This document shows, piece after piece, positions 1-8,800 of a stretch of 64,000 nucleotides of DNA. Below the pieces are notes generated by a model. The model made no database searches and was not told where the DNA came from. It was given only the letters and a program-made list of their open reading frames with translations. The translations under genes and the position numbers were made by a program. Source of the DNA: Myxococcales bacterium (GTDB taxonomy: Bacteria > Myxococcota_A > UBA796 > GCA-2862545); NCBI GenBank assembly GCA_019634415.1, contig JAHQVJ010000252.1, positions 1 to 64,000 on the forward strand, written 5' to 3'. How positions within the stretch are numbered: position 1 is the first letter of the stretch; each line of letters begins with the position of its first letter.

Positions 1-143
1 ACCTCCGCGTGCACGAGGAGGTTGGCGTGCTCGATGCGGTCGTGCAGAGCAGTGCGCACCGGTGCCGACGTGTCCCCGGTCGCTGCGGTTTCTCCGGTGG
101 CCTGTGCGTGTGCAGCGGCCATCGCTGCCAGAACGTAGATCAT
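1..143 (-). CDS. Exported protein, N-terminal part only
   Basis: Only the first 47 codons lie in the window; the gene runs off the left edge. The protein begins MIYVLAAMAAAHAQATGE, a short hydrophobic start followed by small residues. This looks like a signal peptide cleaved near AHA-QA, then a Thr/Ala/Gly-rich stretch and a more polar segment (RTALHDRIEHANLLVHAE). A GGGGAGGG ribosome-binding site sits just upstream of the ATG, which supports this start. The family cannot be told from this fragment. It is inferred to act in the periplasm or at the cell surface. Confidence 0.6.
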   Translation of the reverse strand, partial: MIYVLAAMAAAHAQATGETAATGDTSAPVRTALHDRIEHANLLVHAE

Positions 144-521
144 CTCACCCTCCCCTCATCTTCGGTCAGCGGGCCAGCCTTTGCTGTCCCCAGGTTGTCT
201 CGAAGCCGCTCGCACGCCCAGGATCGCGTCGCGAATGCGGACTCTCGTATGGGGGTTGACGATTGGGCTAGTCGGCTCAGCGGCTGCTGTCGGACACCTC
301 CGCGGCGACGAAGGTTCCAGCTCCTCGATTGACGCCTCCCTGCAAGGGCTGATAGCCTCCCGACAGAGGCGCACGGCTCGCGCCCAACCTTCCACGGTCC
401 GCTGCCGCCGGGCCCCTCGGGAAGGCAAAGGGGTCCCCAACACCTCGGGTCGGCGTCTCGCTTCTCCATGGCATCGGCACTCTGGGCGGCAGCTGGGGGG
501 CTGGTGTGCCTGGAGACCCAC
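144..521. other. Intergenic region, no gene seen
   Basis: This 378-bp gap separates the leftward exported-protein gene from the rightward DUF4287 gene, so it should carry both promoters. Open frames exist on both strands, but they have no ribosome-binding sites and read as Arg/Pro/Ser-rich shadow translations typical of GC-rich DNA. No convincing promoter boxes, inverted repeats or RNA genes were recognised. Confidence 0.4.
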
Positions 522-1256
522 ATGACGGATTCGAAGAAGCTGAAGCGACGGGTGCGCGCACGCGCCGCCCGCACCGGAGAGAGCTACACCGCCGCCCGGC
601 GCCACGTGGTGGCCCAGGTGGACGCGGCGCGTCAGGAGCGCACCGCCGAGGCTGCCGCTACGGCCCGTGCAGCGCGCAGCACGGGGGCCGTGTCGGAGGA
701 GGCCACCTTGGCCAAGACCGGCCACGGCTTCGACCACTGGTTCGGAGTGCTGGACCGGTTCGGAGCACCCGACAAGGGGCACACGGCGTCTGCGCGTCAC
801 CTGCGGGAGGACCACGGTGTGTCCCCCTGGTACGCGCAGTCCATCTCCATCGCCTACGAGCGAGCGCGGGGGCTGCGCGTGCTCAACCAGGCCACGGCGG
901 GCAGCTTCCAGGTCTCCGTCTCGCGCACGTTGCCCACGGATCTGCAGACCGCGACGCCCTTCCTGACCGATGCCGCGCGGCGCCCGGACTGGTGGGAGGC
1001 CGTCGGGGTGGAGCTGCCGCCCGAGGCCTTCCGCCGCAAGGAGGGAGCCGTGTGGGTGCGCTTCCGGCACGACGACGGGGCGGTGGAGGTGCGCCTGTGG
1101 GCCATGGAGGACGGCCGCTGCAAGGCCGTGGCCCGCATCGAGCAGCTGCCCGACAGCTCGGCCGTGGAGCGCCATCGGGCCCGCTACAGGCAGGCGCTCG
1201 ATGCGCTCGAGCGCGCGGTCAGCCGCGGGAGCGCTCCAGCAGCAGCATCATCATGA
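522..1256 (+). CDS. DUF4287 domain protein with SRPBCC-like C-terminus
   Basis: The 244-residue protein starts with a Lys/Arg-rich segment (MTDSKKLKRRVRARAARTGE), then a coiled Ala-rich stretch. From about residue 65 it has a DUF4287 module: TGHGFDHWFGVLDRFGAPDK followed by HGVSPWYAQSISIAYERARG. The C-terminal half (residues 125-235) resembles the small polyketide-cyclase/AHSA1 fold often joined to DUF4287, where it may bind a hydrophobic ligand. An in-frame ATG at 468 exists, but GGAG seven bases before 522 and the family-like start favour 522. Its 3' end overlaps the convergent LURP-one gene by 38 bp. Molecular function is unknown. Confidence 0.8.
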   Translation: MTDSKKLKRRVRARAARTGESYTAARRHVVAQVDAARQERTAEAAATARAARSTGAVSEEATLAKTGHGFDHWFGVLDRFGAPDKGHTASARHLREDHGVSPWYAQSISIAYERARGLRVLNQATAGSFQVSVSRTLPTDLQTATPFLTDAARRPDWWEAVGVELPPEAFRRKEGAVWVRFRHDDGAVEVRLWAMEDGRCKAVARIEQLPDSSAVERHRARYRQALDALERAVSRGSAPAAASS

Positions 1257-1806
1257 CCGCCATCACCCCGCGCTGCATCGTGGCGTCGTCGGCCTGACCC
1301 AGCTGGGTCAGGTCGAAGTTGCCCTCGAAGAAGGCGGGCTGCTTGGTGATCCGCACCAGGTCCCGCCCATCGGTGCTGCTCACCGTGTACGACGGGTTGA
1401 TCATCATGGACATCACCCAGCCCACGAAGGGGATGCTGCCGAGCAGCGAGTCCAACACCTTCACCATGGCGTTGTCCTCTCGGATGGTCAGATCGTGCTG
1501 ATCACCTGCGTCCAGCACCTCGTACTCTGCACGCCAGATCGAGCGCAGGCCCTTGCGGCGCACCGCTCCGAAGACCTGCCCGCTGGGATCGGAGAAGTGG
1601 TAGCAGGCCGAGAAGTCGAGCACGCGATCGGCTCGGATCCGCACCACCTCGTCACGCTGCGCCGACGTCCGGTACACCGCGATGTCCTCTTTGAGCCGGA
1701 ACATCTTCTGGCGCACGTAGAACACCTCCGCACCTGTGCTGTCGGTGACGTAGATCTGGGGTGCTATCGCCAGGATCTTGAAGCGCATGCGGAGGGGGAA
1801 CTGCAC
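1219..1806 (-). CDS. LURP-one-related (scramblase-fold) protein
   Basis: The 195-residue protein reads MQFPLRMRFKILAIAPQIYV, then DSTGAEVFYVRQKMFRLKED, the typical opening of the LURP-one/YxjI family. These are tubby-like beta barrels related to phospholipid scramblases. A GTG start at 1806 is chosen because AGGAGGT lies six bases upstream and the family usually begins MQYPL. A hydrophobic stretch near residues 140-160 (LLGSIPFVGWVMSMMINPSY) fits the central helix of the fold. The bacterial role is not established; a membrane-associated lipid-binding role is inferred. The gene is tail-to-tail with the DUF4287 gene, and the two coding regions overlap by 38 bp. Confidence 0.85.
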   Translation of the reverse strand: MQFPLRMRFKILAIAPQIYVTDSTGAEVFYVRQKMFRLKEDIAVYRTSAQRDEVVRIRADRVLDFSACYHFSDPSGQVFGAVRRKGLRSIWRAEYEVLDAGDQHDLTIREDNAMVKVLDSLLGSIPFVGWVMSMMINPSYTVSSTDGRDLVRITKQPAFFEGNFDLTQLGQADDATMQRGVMAVMMMLLLERSRG

Positions 1807-1884
1807 GGGGGGACCTCCTGAGGGGATTGCATTAACCGGCGCAGGCGCGGTATCACTGCACACGTGTGCAGTCTGGAGGCCAGG

Positions 1885-2487
1885 ATGCCCGATCAACCTG
1901 ACATCGTCGCTCTCGAAAAGCAGATCTTCGAGCTCACGGCGAAGCTGAACGAGCTGCGGGCCGCCGCCGAGCCAGAGCCCGTGGGCGACTACCGCTTCTC
2001 CACCCTGTCGGGTGCCGTGCAGCTGCGGGATCTGTTCGCCGGCAAGGATCGGCTGCTCGTGGTCCACAACATGGGCCAGGCCTGTCGCTACTGCACGCTG
2101 TGGGCCGATGGCTTCAACGGCCTGCTGCCCCACCTGGAGTCGGCCATGGCGGTGGTGGTGGCGTCTGGTGATCCTCCCGAGGTCCAGCGCCGCTTCGCCA
2201 GCTCCCGCGGCTGGCGCTTCCGCATGGTGAGCCACGAGGGCACCCCCTACGCCGAAGCGGAGAGCGTGGGAAGCAGCCCGGGCTACCCCGGGGCCGTCGT
2301 CTACGAGCGTCGAGGCGATCAGGTGCTGCGCAAGAGCACAGCCGTGTTCGGACCCGGAGATCTGTACTGCAGCCTGTACGCGCTGCTCGGGCTCGCGGGG
2401 ATCGAGGGCGGCAGCTTCACGCCGCAGTATCGCTACTGGTCTCGTCCCGAGAAGATGCTCGACGGCGGCGACAACGTGCTGGATTGA
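1885..2487 (+). CDS. DUF899-like thioredoxin-fold protein
   Basis: The 200-residue protein opens with a helical segment (VALEKQIFELTAKLNELRAA), then a thioredoxin-like domain. That domain carries LRDLFAGKDRLLVVHNMGQA followed by a CRYC motif (CxxC) and WADGFNGLLPHLES. This arrangement fits the DUF899 family of predicted thiol-disulfide proteins, usually cytoplasmic and of unknown substrate. The ATG at 1885 has GGAGG upstream and is preferred over an in-frame GTG at 1864. Its TGA stop directly abuts the stop of the convergent gene at 2488, the hexamer TGATCA providing both. Confidence 0.8.
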   Translation: MPDQPDIVALEKQIFELTAKLNELRAAAEPEPVGDYRFSTLSGAVQLRDLFAGKDRLLVVHNMGQACRYCTLWADGFNGLLPHLESAMAVVVASGDPPEVQRRFASSRGWRFRMVSHEGTPYAEAESVGSSPGYPGAVVYERRGDQVLRKSTAVFGPGDLYCSLYALLGLAGIEGGSFTPQYRYWSRPEKMLDGGDNVLD

Positions 2488-2928
2488 TCAGCCGCGCAGG
2501 ATCCGGGTGCCCTGCACGATGGTGAGACCGTCGGCGTCGGTGGCGACCCAGCCGTGGGCCGTGTGCACGAAGCAGGCAGGTCCTCGCTTGCCCAGGGCCA
2601 ACAGGCGAGCGCCCGTCTGCACCACGCAGCGGCGGGCCGTGGCCTCGGACACCAGTCCCGTCCGCGTGGCCCAGTCCGCCAGCGCCTCCTCGACGAGGGG
2701 GCCCCCGAAGTCGCTCCAGGAACCCCCCTCGGGCGACGCCAGGAAGCTGCGGACCAGATCAGCGTCGGTGCCCGTCCAGGCCTCGAACAGCGGCGCCATG
2801 CGGTCGCGCAGGCGCCCCACGCCGCGCTCTCGCCGCTCGAGCACCCGCTGTACCTGCAGCTCCACCAGCGCGTCGGCGCCGGGAGCGAGACCGCGGGCCA
2901 GCGCCGCCAGGTGGGCCTCGAAGTTCAT
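2488..2928 (-). CDS. Unknown protein, last gene of the MNIO operon
   Basis: This 146-residue, mostly helical soluble protein is translated from an ATG that overlaps the stop codon of the DUF692 gene (ATGA), so the two are translationally coupled. MNIO enzymes commonly work with a small partner protein that recognises the peptide substrate, and position and size suggest that role here. The sequence (MNFEAHLAALARGLAPGADA at the start; a predicted beta segment CFVHTAHGWVATDADGLTIV at the end) was not recognised as a known partner family such as DUF2063. The partner role is inferred from context only. Confidence 0.7.
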   Translation of the reverse strand: MNFEAHLAALARGLAPGADALVELQVQRVLERRERGVGRLRDRMAPLFEAWTGTDADLVRSFLASPEGGSWSDFGGPLVEEALADWATRTGLVSEATARRCVVQTGARLLALGKRGPACFVHTAHGWVATDADGLTIVQGTRILRG

Positions 2929-3848
2929 GGGTGCACCACGCGCCACAGCGCCTCGAGGCCGGACTCGGAGTCCGGCTGGAGACGCCCCTCCTCGTCGAAG
3001 CGGGGATCCTCGAAGGTGACGGCCACGGGACCTGGGCAGTGCTCCAGCAACCAGCGCAGGCCGTGCAGCTGGTCCGCGAGGAGGTGACCGTCGTGGGCGT
3101 CGATCAGCTGATCCGACCGGATCCGGGCTCCGGCCACGTGGATCTCCCGACAGGCCGACAGCGGTAGCCGCTCCCACCCCTCGAGCAAGGCCGCACCGCG
3201 GTGCCCCATCAGCCAGCGCCACGACAGCAGGTGGCCCACGTCCAGGGTGCACACGGCGTCGCTGCGCATCACGGCCTCGCGGAACAGATCGAAGGCGTCC
3301 CAGTCGCCCAGGCAAGGCTCCGACAGATCGGCTGCGAACCCTGGGAACTCCACGTGCAGCGGGCAGGGCAGGGCGTCCTGCACCTGCCGAATGGCGGCCA
3401 CGCAGTCCGTCAGGCCCACCTCGGTGAGCTGTGGGGGCAGCGGGTAGGCCAGCGGCTGTCCCTGCACCGACCAGTACCCCAGATCCTCGTTGACCCAGGC
3501 CAGATCGAGCGTGTCGCACAGGGCCCGGGTCATCTCCAGTAGCCCCTGTCGATCGTAGGCGCGGGGCGGGCAGGCGAGGTTGAGCATGGTGTGGTGAAGG
3601 GCGACCGTGGGCACACCTGCCTCGCGCGCCGCGGCCACCAGCTCGGTCATCGGACCCAGCACCTCATCCAGGGCCGGGATGCCTCGGGTGGGGGACTGTA
3701 GCGAGAAGAACACGTGATCGAGGCGGGGCCCCAGCTCCTCGAGTAGCGCCACCAGCGACGGCGCAGGGCGGCCCTCGGCGGACAGACCCTGCGGTCCCCA
3801 CAGCACGTCCAGGCCGATGCCGAAGGAGGGTGCCGCCCAGCCGCTCAC
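2925..3848 (-). CDS. DUF692 / MNIO family multinuclear iron oxidase
   Basis: The 307-residue protein matches the DUF692 (MbnB/TglH-type) TIM-barrel family. Members use two or three iron ions to modify cysteine or other residues of ribosomally made peptides. Visible hallmarks are GIGLDVLWGPQG near the N-terminus, LDHVFFSLQSP, VALHHTMLNLACPP, LAWVNEDLGYWSV, PLHVEFPGF, CTLDVGHLLS and REIHVAGARI. These carry the His/Asp/Glu residues expected at the metal site. The GTG start overlaps the stop of the upstream lipoprotein gene (GTGA). The stop overlaps the ATG of the downstream gene, so all three genes are coupled. The substrate is not known; the Cys-containing lipoprotein just upstream is the obvious candidate. 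Confidence 0.85.
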   Translation of the reverse strand: MSGWAAPSFGIGLDVLWGPQGLSAEGRPAPSLVALLEELGPRLDHVFFSLQSPTRGIPALDEVLGPMTELVAAAREAGVPTVALHHTMLNLACPPRAYDRQGLLEMTRALCDTLDLAWVNEDLGYWSVQGQPLAYPLPPQLTEVGLTDCVAAIRQVQDALPCPLHVEFPGFAADLSEPCLGDWDAFDLFREAVMRSDAVCTLDVGHLLSWRWLMGHRGAALLEGWERLPLSACREIHVAGARIRSDQLIDAHDGHLLADQLHGLRWLLEHCPGPVAVTFEDPRFDEEGRLQPDSESGLEALWRVVHP

Positions 3849-4327
3849 AGGTCGCGGGTGGCCTTGGCGATGGCCACGGCCTTGGCGCGACGGTCGCAGT
3901 TGCGGGCCTCCACCTCGCGGTCGGCCTCGTCGCAGGGGAGGTGGTAGCAGGTGCCTTGGCTCGGCCACTCCTCCAGCGCCAGCTCCGCAACGTCCACCAC
4001 CTGTAGCGAGGAGATGTCGGCGAGGGCCTCGGCAGCGGCCTTCTCCAGATCTGGGCAGGTGCCCATGTCCGAGACGTCGCCCGACGCGCCGGCAGCAGCG
4101 GAGCGGGCAGCACTGGCGAACCGGGAGAGCCGCTCGGCGTCCGCCGTGGCGGGCGTGCCCGTCACCACGAAGACGTCGAGGGCGGCCACGGCGTCCACGC
4201 TGTCCTGAAGGCTGGCTGCGGGCCCAGGATCGGCGGCAGGCGCCGCCGGGGCGGTGCCTCGTGCACCACAGGAAGCCAACAGCGCCAAGCAAGGCACCAG
4301 CATCGTCGTGAGACCTCTGCAATCCAC
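3845..4327 (-). CDS. Cysteine-containing lipoprotein, possible MNIO substrate
   Basis: The 160-residue protein starts at a GTG preceded by GGAGGT, with a lipobox LLASC near residue 20, so it is predicted to be lipidated and exported. The mature part is Ala-rich and helical. It carries cysteines in MGTCPDLEK and, near the C-terminus, in GTCYHLPCDEAD and ARNCDRR. As first gene of the operon, and coupled by a GTGA overlap to the DUF692 gene, it is a plausible substrate whose C-terminal Cys-rich part is modified before export. That is inference. The homology is not recognised; it could equally be an unrelated lipoprotein sharing the transcript. Confidence 0.75.
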   Translation of the reverse strand: MDCRGLTTMLVPCLALLASCGARGTAPAAPAADPGPAASLQDSVDAVAALDVFVVTGTPATADAERLSRFASAARSAAAGASGDVSDMGTCPDLEKAAAEALADISSLQVVDVAELALEEWPSQGTCYHLPCDEADREVEARNCDRRAKAVAIAKATRDL

Positions 4328-4392
4328 GTCACCTCCGAGTCCAGGGGGATGTGTCGACTGTAGCGCAGCCGAGGCGATGGCCTCGGTACCCG

Positions 4393-4420
4393 TTGTGTAA
4401 ACCTCGATTGGTCATACCAT
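4393..4420. promoter_or_regulatory. FadR-like operator overlapping a promoter
   Basis: TGGTCATACCA at 4409-4419 differs by one base from the symmetric FadR site TGGTCNGACCA. It lies 36 bp before the FadR/GntR gene and 80 bp before the divergent MNIO operon. A plausible sigma-70 pair, TTGTGT (4393-4398) and TACCAT (4415-4420) with 16-bp spacing, overlaps it, so binding should block transcription of the regulator. The site match is visible; the autoregulation is inferred. Confidence 0.55.
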
Positions 4421-4454
4421 TTGATGACTAGATGAGATTCTGGTAAGGTGAGGC

Positions 4455-5183
4455 ATGGCCCTCACTCCCGTCGCCCGTTCCTCCCTGTCCGACGCCGTCT
4501 TCGAGCAGCTCAGCTCCGAGATCGTGTCGGGCGCTCTGTCTCCAGGAGACACGCTTCCCGCCGAGCGAGAGCTCGTCGCCGTGCTCGGCGTCAACCGGGG
4601 GGCCGTGAGAGAGGCGCTGAAGCGGCTGGTCCAGGCCGGGCTGGTGGACGTCCGGCACGGCGGCGGTGCGACCGTGCTGGACTATGCTCGCAGCGGTGGG
4701 CTGGATCTTCTGCCGCGCTTGCTGTTCGGGGGAGATGGGTCGGTGCGGGTGGAGGTGGCGCGGTCCGTGATGGAGATGCGCGAGGCCCTGGGGCCGCAGA
4801 TGGCGAGGCGGTGCGCGCAGCGACGGGGGGCCGATCACCTGCGCGACATGCGTGCAGCACTGGCGCAGATGCGCGACAGCCCCGACGATCTCGAGGTGTT
4901 GTCGGTCCACGCCCTCGAGCTGTGGCAGCAGGTGGTGGATGGCTCGGGGAACGTCGCGTACCAGCTGGCGTTCAACGCCCTGCGCACCACCTACGAGGAG
5001 ATCCGGGGTGCCCTCGTCCTCGCCCTTCGCGAGGAGCTGGTGGCCGTCGACACGGCCTCCGCCCTGGTGGATGCGGTGGCAGCGAGGCGATCTCGGGACG
5101 CCGAGCAGGCGGCGGCGCGGTGGTTGCGGCTCGGAAGCCGGGGCATGGAGCGGGTCTTGGCACAGCTCGAGGCCTCGTCGTGA
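4455..5183 (+). CDS. FadR/GntR-family transcriptional regulator
   Basis: The 242-residue protein has an N-terminal winged helix (residues 10-75: LSDAVFEQLSSEIVSGALSP, GDTLPAERELVAVLGVNRGA, VREALKRLVQAGLVDVRHGG). A helical FCD-type ligand-binding domain follows to the end. This is the standard GntR/FadR layout and length. FCD regulators usually sense small carboxylates or acyl-CoAs. The gene overlaps the fatty-acid hydroxylase-like gene by GTGA, so the pair is one operon and a lipid ligand is plausible. Its own promoter carries a FadR-like palindrome. AAGGTGAGG immediately before the ATG supports the start. Confidence 0.9.
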   Translation: MALTPVARSSLSDAVFEQLSSEIVSGALSPGDTLPAERELVAVLGVNRGAVREALKRLVQAGLVDVRHGGGATVLDYARSGGLDLLPRLLFGGDGSVRVEVARSVMEMREALGPQMARRCAQRRGADHLRDMRAALAQMRDSPDDLEVLSVHALELWQQVVDGSGNVAYQLAFNALRTTYEEIRGALVLALREELVAVDTASALVDAVAARRSRDAEQAAARWLRLGSRGMERVLAQLEASS

Positions 5184-5773
5184 GCGATGTCGGCGAGCGC
5201 ATGGAGCTAGGGGCCGCCCTGCGGGTCTTCGGTGGGCTGTGGCCTCCGCGGATCCTGCTGTCGAGCGTCGTCGGGCTCACTGCGCTGCGGATCTGGGCCG
5301 GAGCCGTGTCGTGGTGGGATCTGCTCCCGGTGGTGCTCGTGCTGGTGCTGCAGCCCTTCGTGGAGTGGGGGATCCACGTCTGGGTGCTGCATGCGCGGCC
5401 GCTGGGGCCGATCCGCATCGAGGGCCACGCCGCTCGCCACCACGCCGCCCACCATCGCGAGCCGAAGGATCTGCGCTACGTCGTCATGCCCCTGCCGGCG
5501 ATGTTCGTGGGTGCTGGGATACACGCCGCGGCGTGGTGGGTCGTGTGCCCCACGGTGGGGAGCTGGATCACGGCCCTGTGGCTCATCACCGTGGCCGCTG
5601 TCGTCTACGAGTGGGTGCACTTCCTGGTTCACGTGCCCTATCAGCCGCGTGGAGCCTGGTTGCGTCGGCTACAGCGCCACCACCTGCTGCACCACCACAA
5701 GGACGACCGCTACTGGCTCGGCGTCACCCGGCTGGAGGCGGACCGGTTGTTGGGGACCTCCCCAGAAATTTGA
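5180..5773 (+). CDS. Fatty acid hydroxylase / sterol desaturase family membrane protein
   Basis: The 197-residue protein has about four membrane segments and the histidine clusters of the di-iron membrane hydroxylase superfamily: HAARHHAAHHREP near residue 85, HFLVH near 155, and HHLLHHHKDD near 175. These bind two irons and hydroxylate or desaturate acyl chains or other lipids using O2. The GTG start overlaps the regulator's stop (GTGA); an internal ATG at 5201 is an alternative. The layout resembles small carotenoid or fatty-acid hydroxylases. The substrate cannot be told from sequence. Coupling to a FadR-type regulator suggests membrane-lipid modification. Confidence 0.85.
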   Translation: MSDVGERMELGAALRVFGGLWPPRILLSSVVGLTALRIWAGAVSWWDLLPVVLVLVLQPFVEWGIHVWVLHARPLGPIRIEGHAARHHAAHHREPKDLRYVVMPLPAMFVGAGIHAAAWWVVCPTVGSWITALWLITVAAVVYEWVHFLVHVPYQPRGAWLRRLQRHHLLHHHKDDRYWLGVTRLEADRLLGTSPEI

Positions 5774-5835
5774 CCTGTGGGGTGCACTGGTGGCCTATGA
5801 TCGGCGCCCACCCATCCCCCCCAATCGGAGACACC

Positions 5836-8800
5836 ATGGGAACGAGGCAGGCCATCCTGCTGGCGCTCGCCCTCGGCTTCGGCGCGTGCAACGGCGACAA
5901 GACCGACACCGACGTGACGGACGCCGACGCCGACACCGATGCGGATGCCGACGCAGACACCGACACCGACGCCGACACCGACATCGGAGACATTGCCGAT
6001 CCTGACGGGGACGGGCTGACCAACGATCAGGAGACGGCGCTGGGCACAGACCCCGACAATGCCGACACCGACGGGGGCGGAGCCGACGACGGCGCCGAGG
6101 TGGACGCGGGGCTCGATCCCCTCGATCCCACCGACGACGACACGATCCTCGACAACGACGGAGACGGGCTCACCAACGCCGAGGAGGCGGGGCTGGGCAC
6201 GGATCCCGACGATCCCGACAGCGACGCGGACGGCCTGCTGGACGGCGACGAGCTGCTCGAGGGCACGGATCCGACGGATCCCGACACCGACGGCGGAGGT
6301 GCGCTCGACGGTGCCGAGGTCATGGCGGGTGCGGATCCCAACGATCCAGCGGACGATCTAGGGGTGGTGGACACCGACGGCGACGGCCTGGCCGACGCCA
6401 TCGAGCTGGCCATCGGCACGGATCTGGCGGTCCCCGACACCGATGGCGACGGCCTGCTGGATGGGGAGGAGGTGAACGTGCGCCTCACCGATCCCTTGGC
6501 GCCCGACACCGACGGCGACAGCCTCTCGGATGGCGACGAGATCAACGTCTACGGAACCGATCCGCTCCTCCTCGACACCGACGGGGGATCGGTGGACGAC
6601 GGCTTCGAGGTGATCTGGGGCGCGGATCCGCTGGACAAGGCCGACGACACCACGGCGTTCGTGTGGGTCGACGACTTCGAGGACGGCACGGTCGACGCCG
6701 CCATCTGGCAGAGCCAGGTCGGCACCCAGTACAACACGGCCAACGTGGCTGCTGGGCAGTTCTCGCTGCGCATCGCTGGCGACGGGGTGGCCCTGTCACA
6801 GCCCTTCGACACCACGGCCTGCACCGACATCCTGTGGACCACGCAGAGCAAGCGGGGGCCCGAGGAGCCCGAGCCCGGTGACGATCTGTTCATCGACTAC
6901 TTCGACGGAGCCGGCTTCGTGGGCTCCGAGGTGGTGCTCGGCGGGCGCACCGATCCCACGTTCCGGCCGATCTGGGGCCTGATCAGCGACCCCAACGCCA
7001 TGCGCAAGGACTTCCAGCTGCAGTTCTCTGCAGCCGATGTCTTCGATGGCGGGCTCGATCACTTCCACCTCGACGACCTCGTGGTGCTGTGTGATCCCGA
7101 CGTGACCGACGGCGACGGCGACGGCGTGCCGAGCATCGTGGACTGCGATCCGGCCGACGCCGACCACTGGTCGGACTGCGGGCTGTGCATCGACGGTGAC
7201 GGCGATGGCTACGGCTTCGAGTGCGACCTGGGTGCCGACTGCAACGACGGAGACCCGGCCATCTCGCCGGCGGCCAAGGAAGTGGCCGACGACACCATCG
7301 ACCAGGACTGCGACGGCTTCGACACCAACACCGTGCTCGCCGACGACTTCGACGACGGTGCGGACGTGGGCGTGTGGGGCAAGGCAGGCCTGGTGGGCGC
7401 GGAGACCAGCGGGATCTACGCTGCCTCGGGCGACTACAGCCTACGGCTCGAGTCCGGCGAGTCGGCCACCACCGTGGTGCTGGACACGTCGGCCTGTCCC
7501 ACCATCGTGTGGACGGCCAAGGTCAAGCGCGGACTGTTCCCGCCCGAGACCGGCGACGATCTCGTGATGTCCTACGACGACGGAACCGCCACCTTGTTCG
7601 AGGTGGCCCGTGTCGTGGGCGCAGGCGTGACGGACGACGACTTCGTGTCCCTCGGGGGCGAGATCGCCGACAAGGCGGCGCTCACCAAGGCGTTCCAGCT
7701 CACCATCGAGAACGTGTCCACGCTGGTCTTCAACGACCGCGGCGACGACTTCTACGTCGACGACTTCGTGGTGGGTTGCTCGGGTGTCGACGTCGACGGT
7801 GACGGCTTCCCCGCCGTGCTCGACTGCGACGAAGGCGACGCTGCCCACTGGTCGGACTGCGGCCTGTGCATCGACGACGACGGCGACGACTTCGGGCTGG
7901 ACTGCGACTTCGGCGAGGACTGCGACGACAAGGTGGACACCACCTTCCCCGGAGCTGCGGACGGCTACGGTGATGGCGTCGACTCGAACTGCAACGGCTT
8001 CGACGGACCCGCCCTGTTCGACGACTTCGAGGCGCCCGTCGACGCGGCCGTCTGGCCCGTGGTGTTGGGGGACGCTGGTCGCAGCACCACGGCAGCTCTG
8101 TCGGGTGACTTCAGCCTGAACCTCGGTCCCGGTGGGCTGGTGCAGAGCGCTGGCTTCGATGCCACGGTGTGCCCCGAGCTGCTTTGGACCTACGAGGGCA
8201 AGCGGGGGCCCGGAGCACCCGCCGTCGGCACCGATCTCGTGGTCAGCTACGACGCGGGCGCCGGCTTCGTCGAGTCTGGGGTGCTGGCTGGCTTCGGCGG
8301 CACGGATCCCGAGTTCCGCACGCAGTTCGGCACCATCTCCGATCCGAAGGAGCTCACGAAGAGCGTGGTCCTGCAGGTCGAGAACGTGAGCCCGCAGTTC
8401 TTCGGCAACGACTTCTACGTCGACGACTTCACCGTGCGCTGCACCGATCCCGACGGGGACGGCGACGGCTTCCCCTTCGAGCTGGACTGCGACGACACGG
8501 ACGCGGCGCACTGGGCCGACTGTGGCCTGTGCGTCGACGGTGACGGCGACGACTTCGGTGACCTGTGTGATCTCGGCCGGGACTGCGACGACAAGGACGC
8601 CAAGGTCAACCCGTCGGCCATCGACACGCTCGGAGACGGCATCGACCAGGACTGCACCGGTGTGGACGGCGTGGGCTTGTTCGACGACTTCGAGGCCGGC
8701 GCGGTGGGTGACAGCTTCGCCTCCATCGAGGGCGACTTCGCCCTCAGCACCCAGCTCGCCACCAGCGGCACCTTCGCCCTCGAGATGGGCGGCGGCGGCG

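Noticed and set aside
5760..5800. Terminator hairpin after the hydroxylase gene (CCCCA / TGGGG)
   Set aside because: The arms are only five bases long with a long loop and no T-run, so it does not qualify as a terminator.
4852..5835. Upstream extension of the large lipoprotein frame by 328 codons
   Set aside because: This part overlaps the FadR regulator and hydroxylase genes and is Arg/Pro-rich. The ATG at 5836 has a GGAG site and begins a clear lipoprotein signal.
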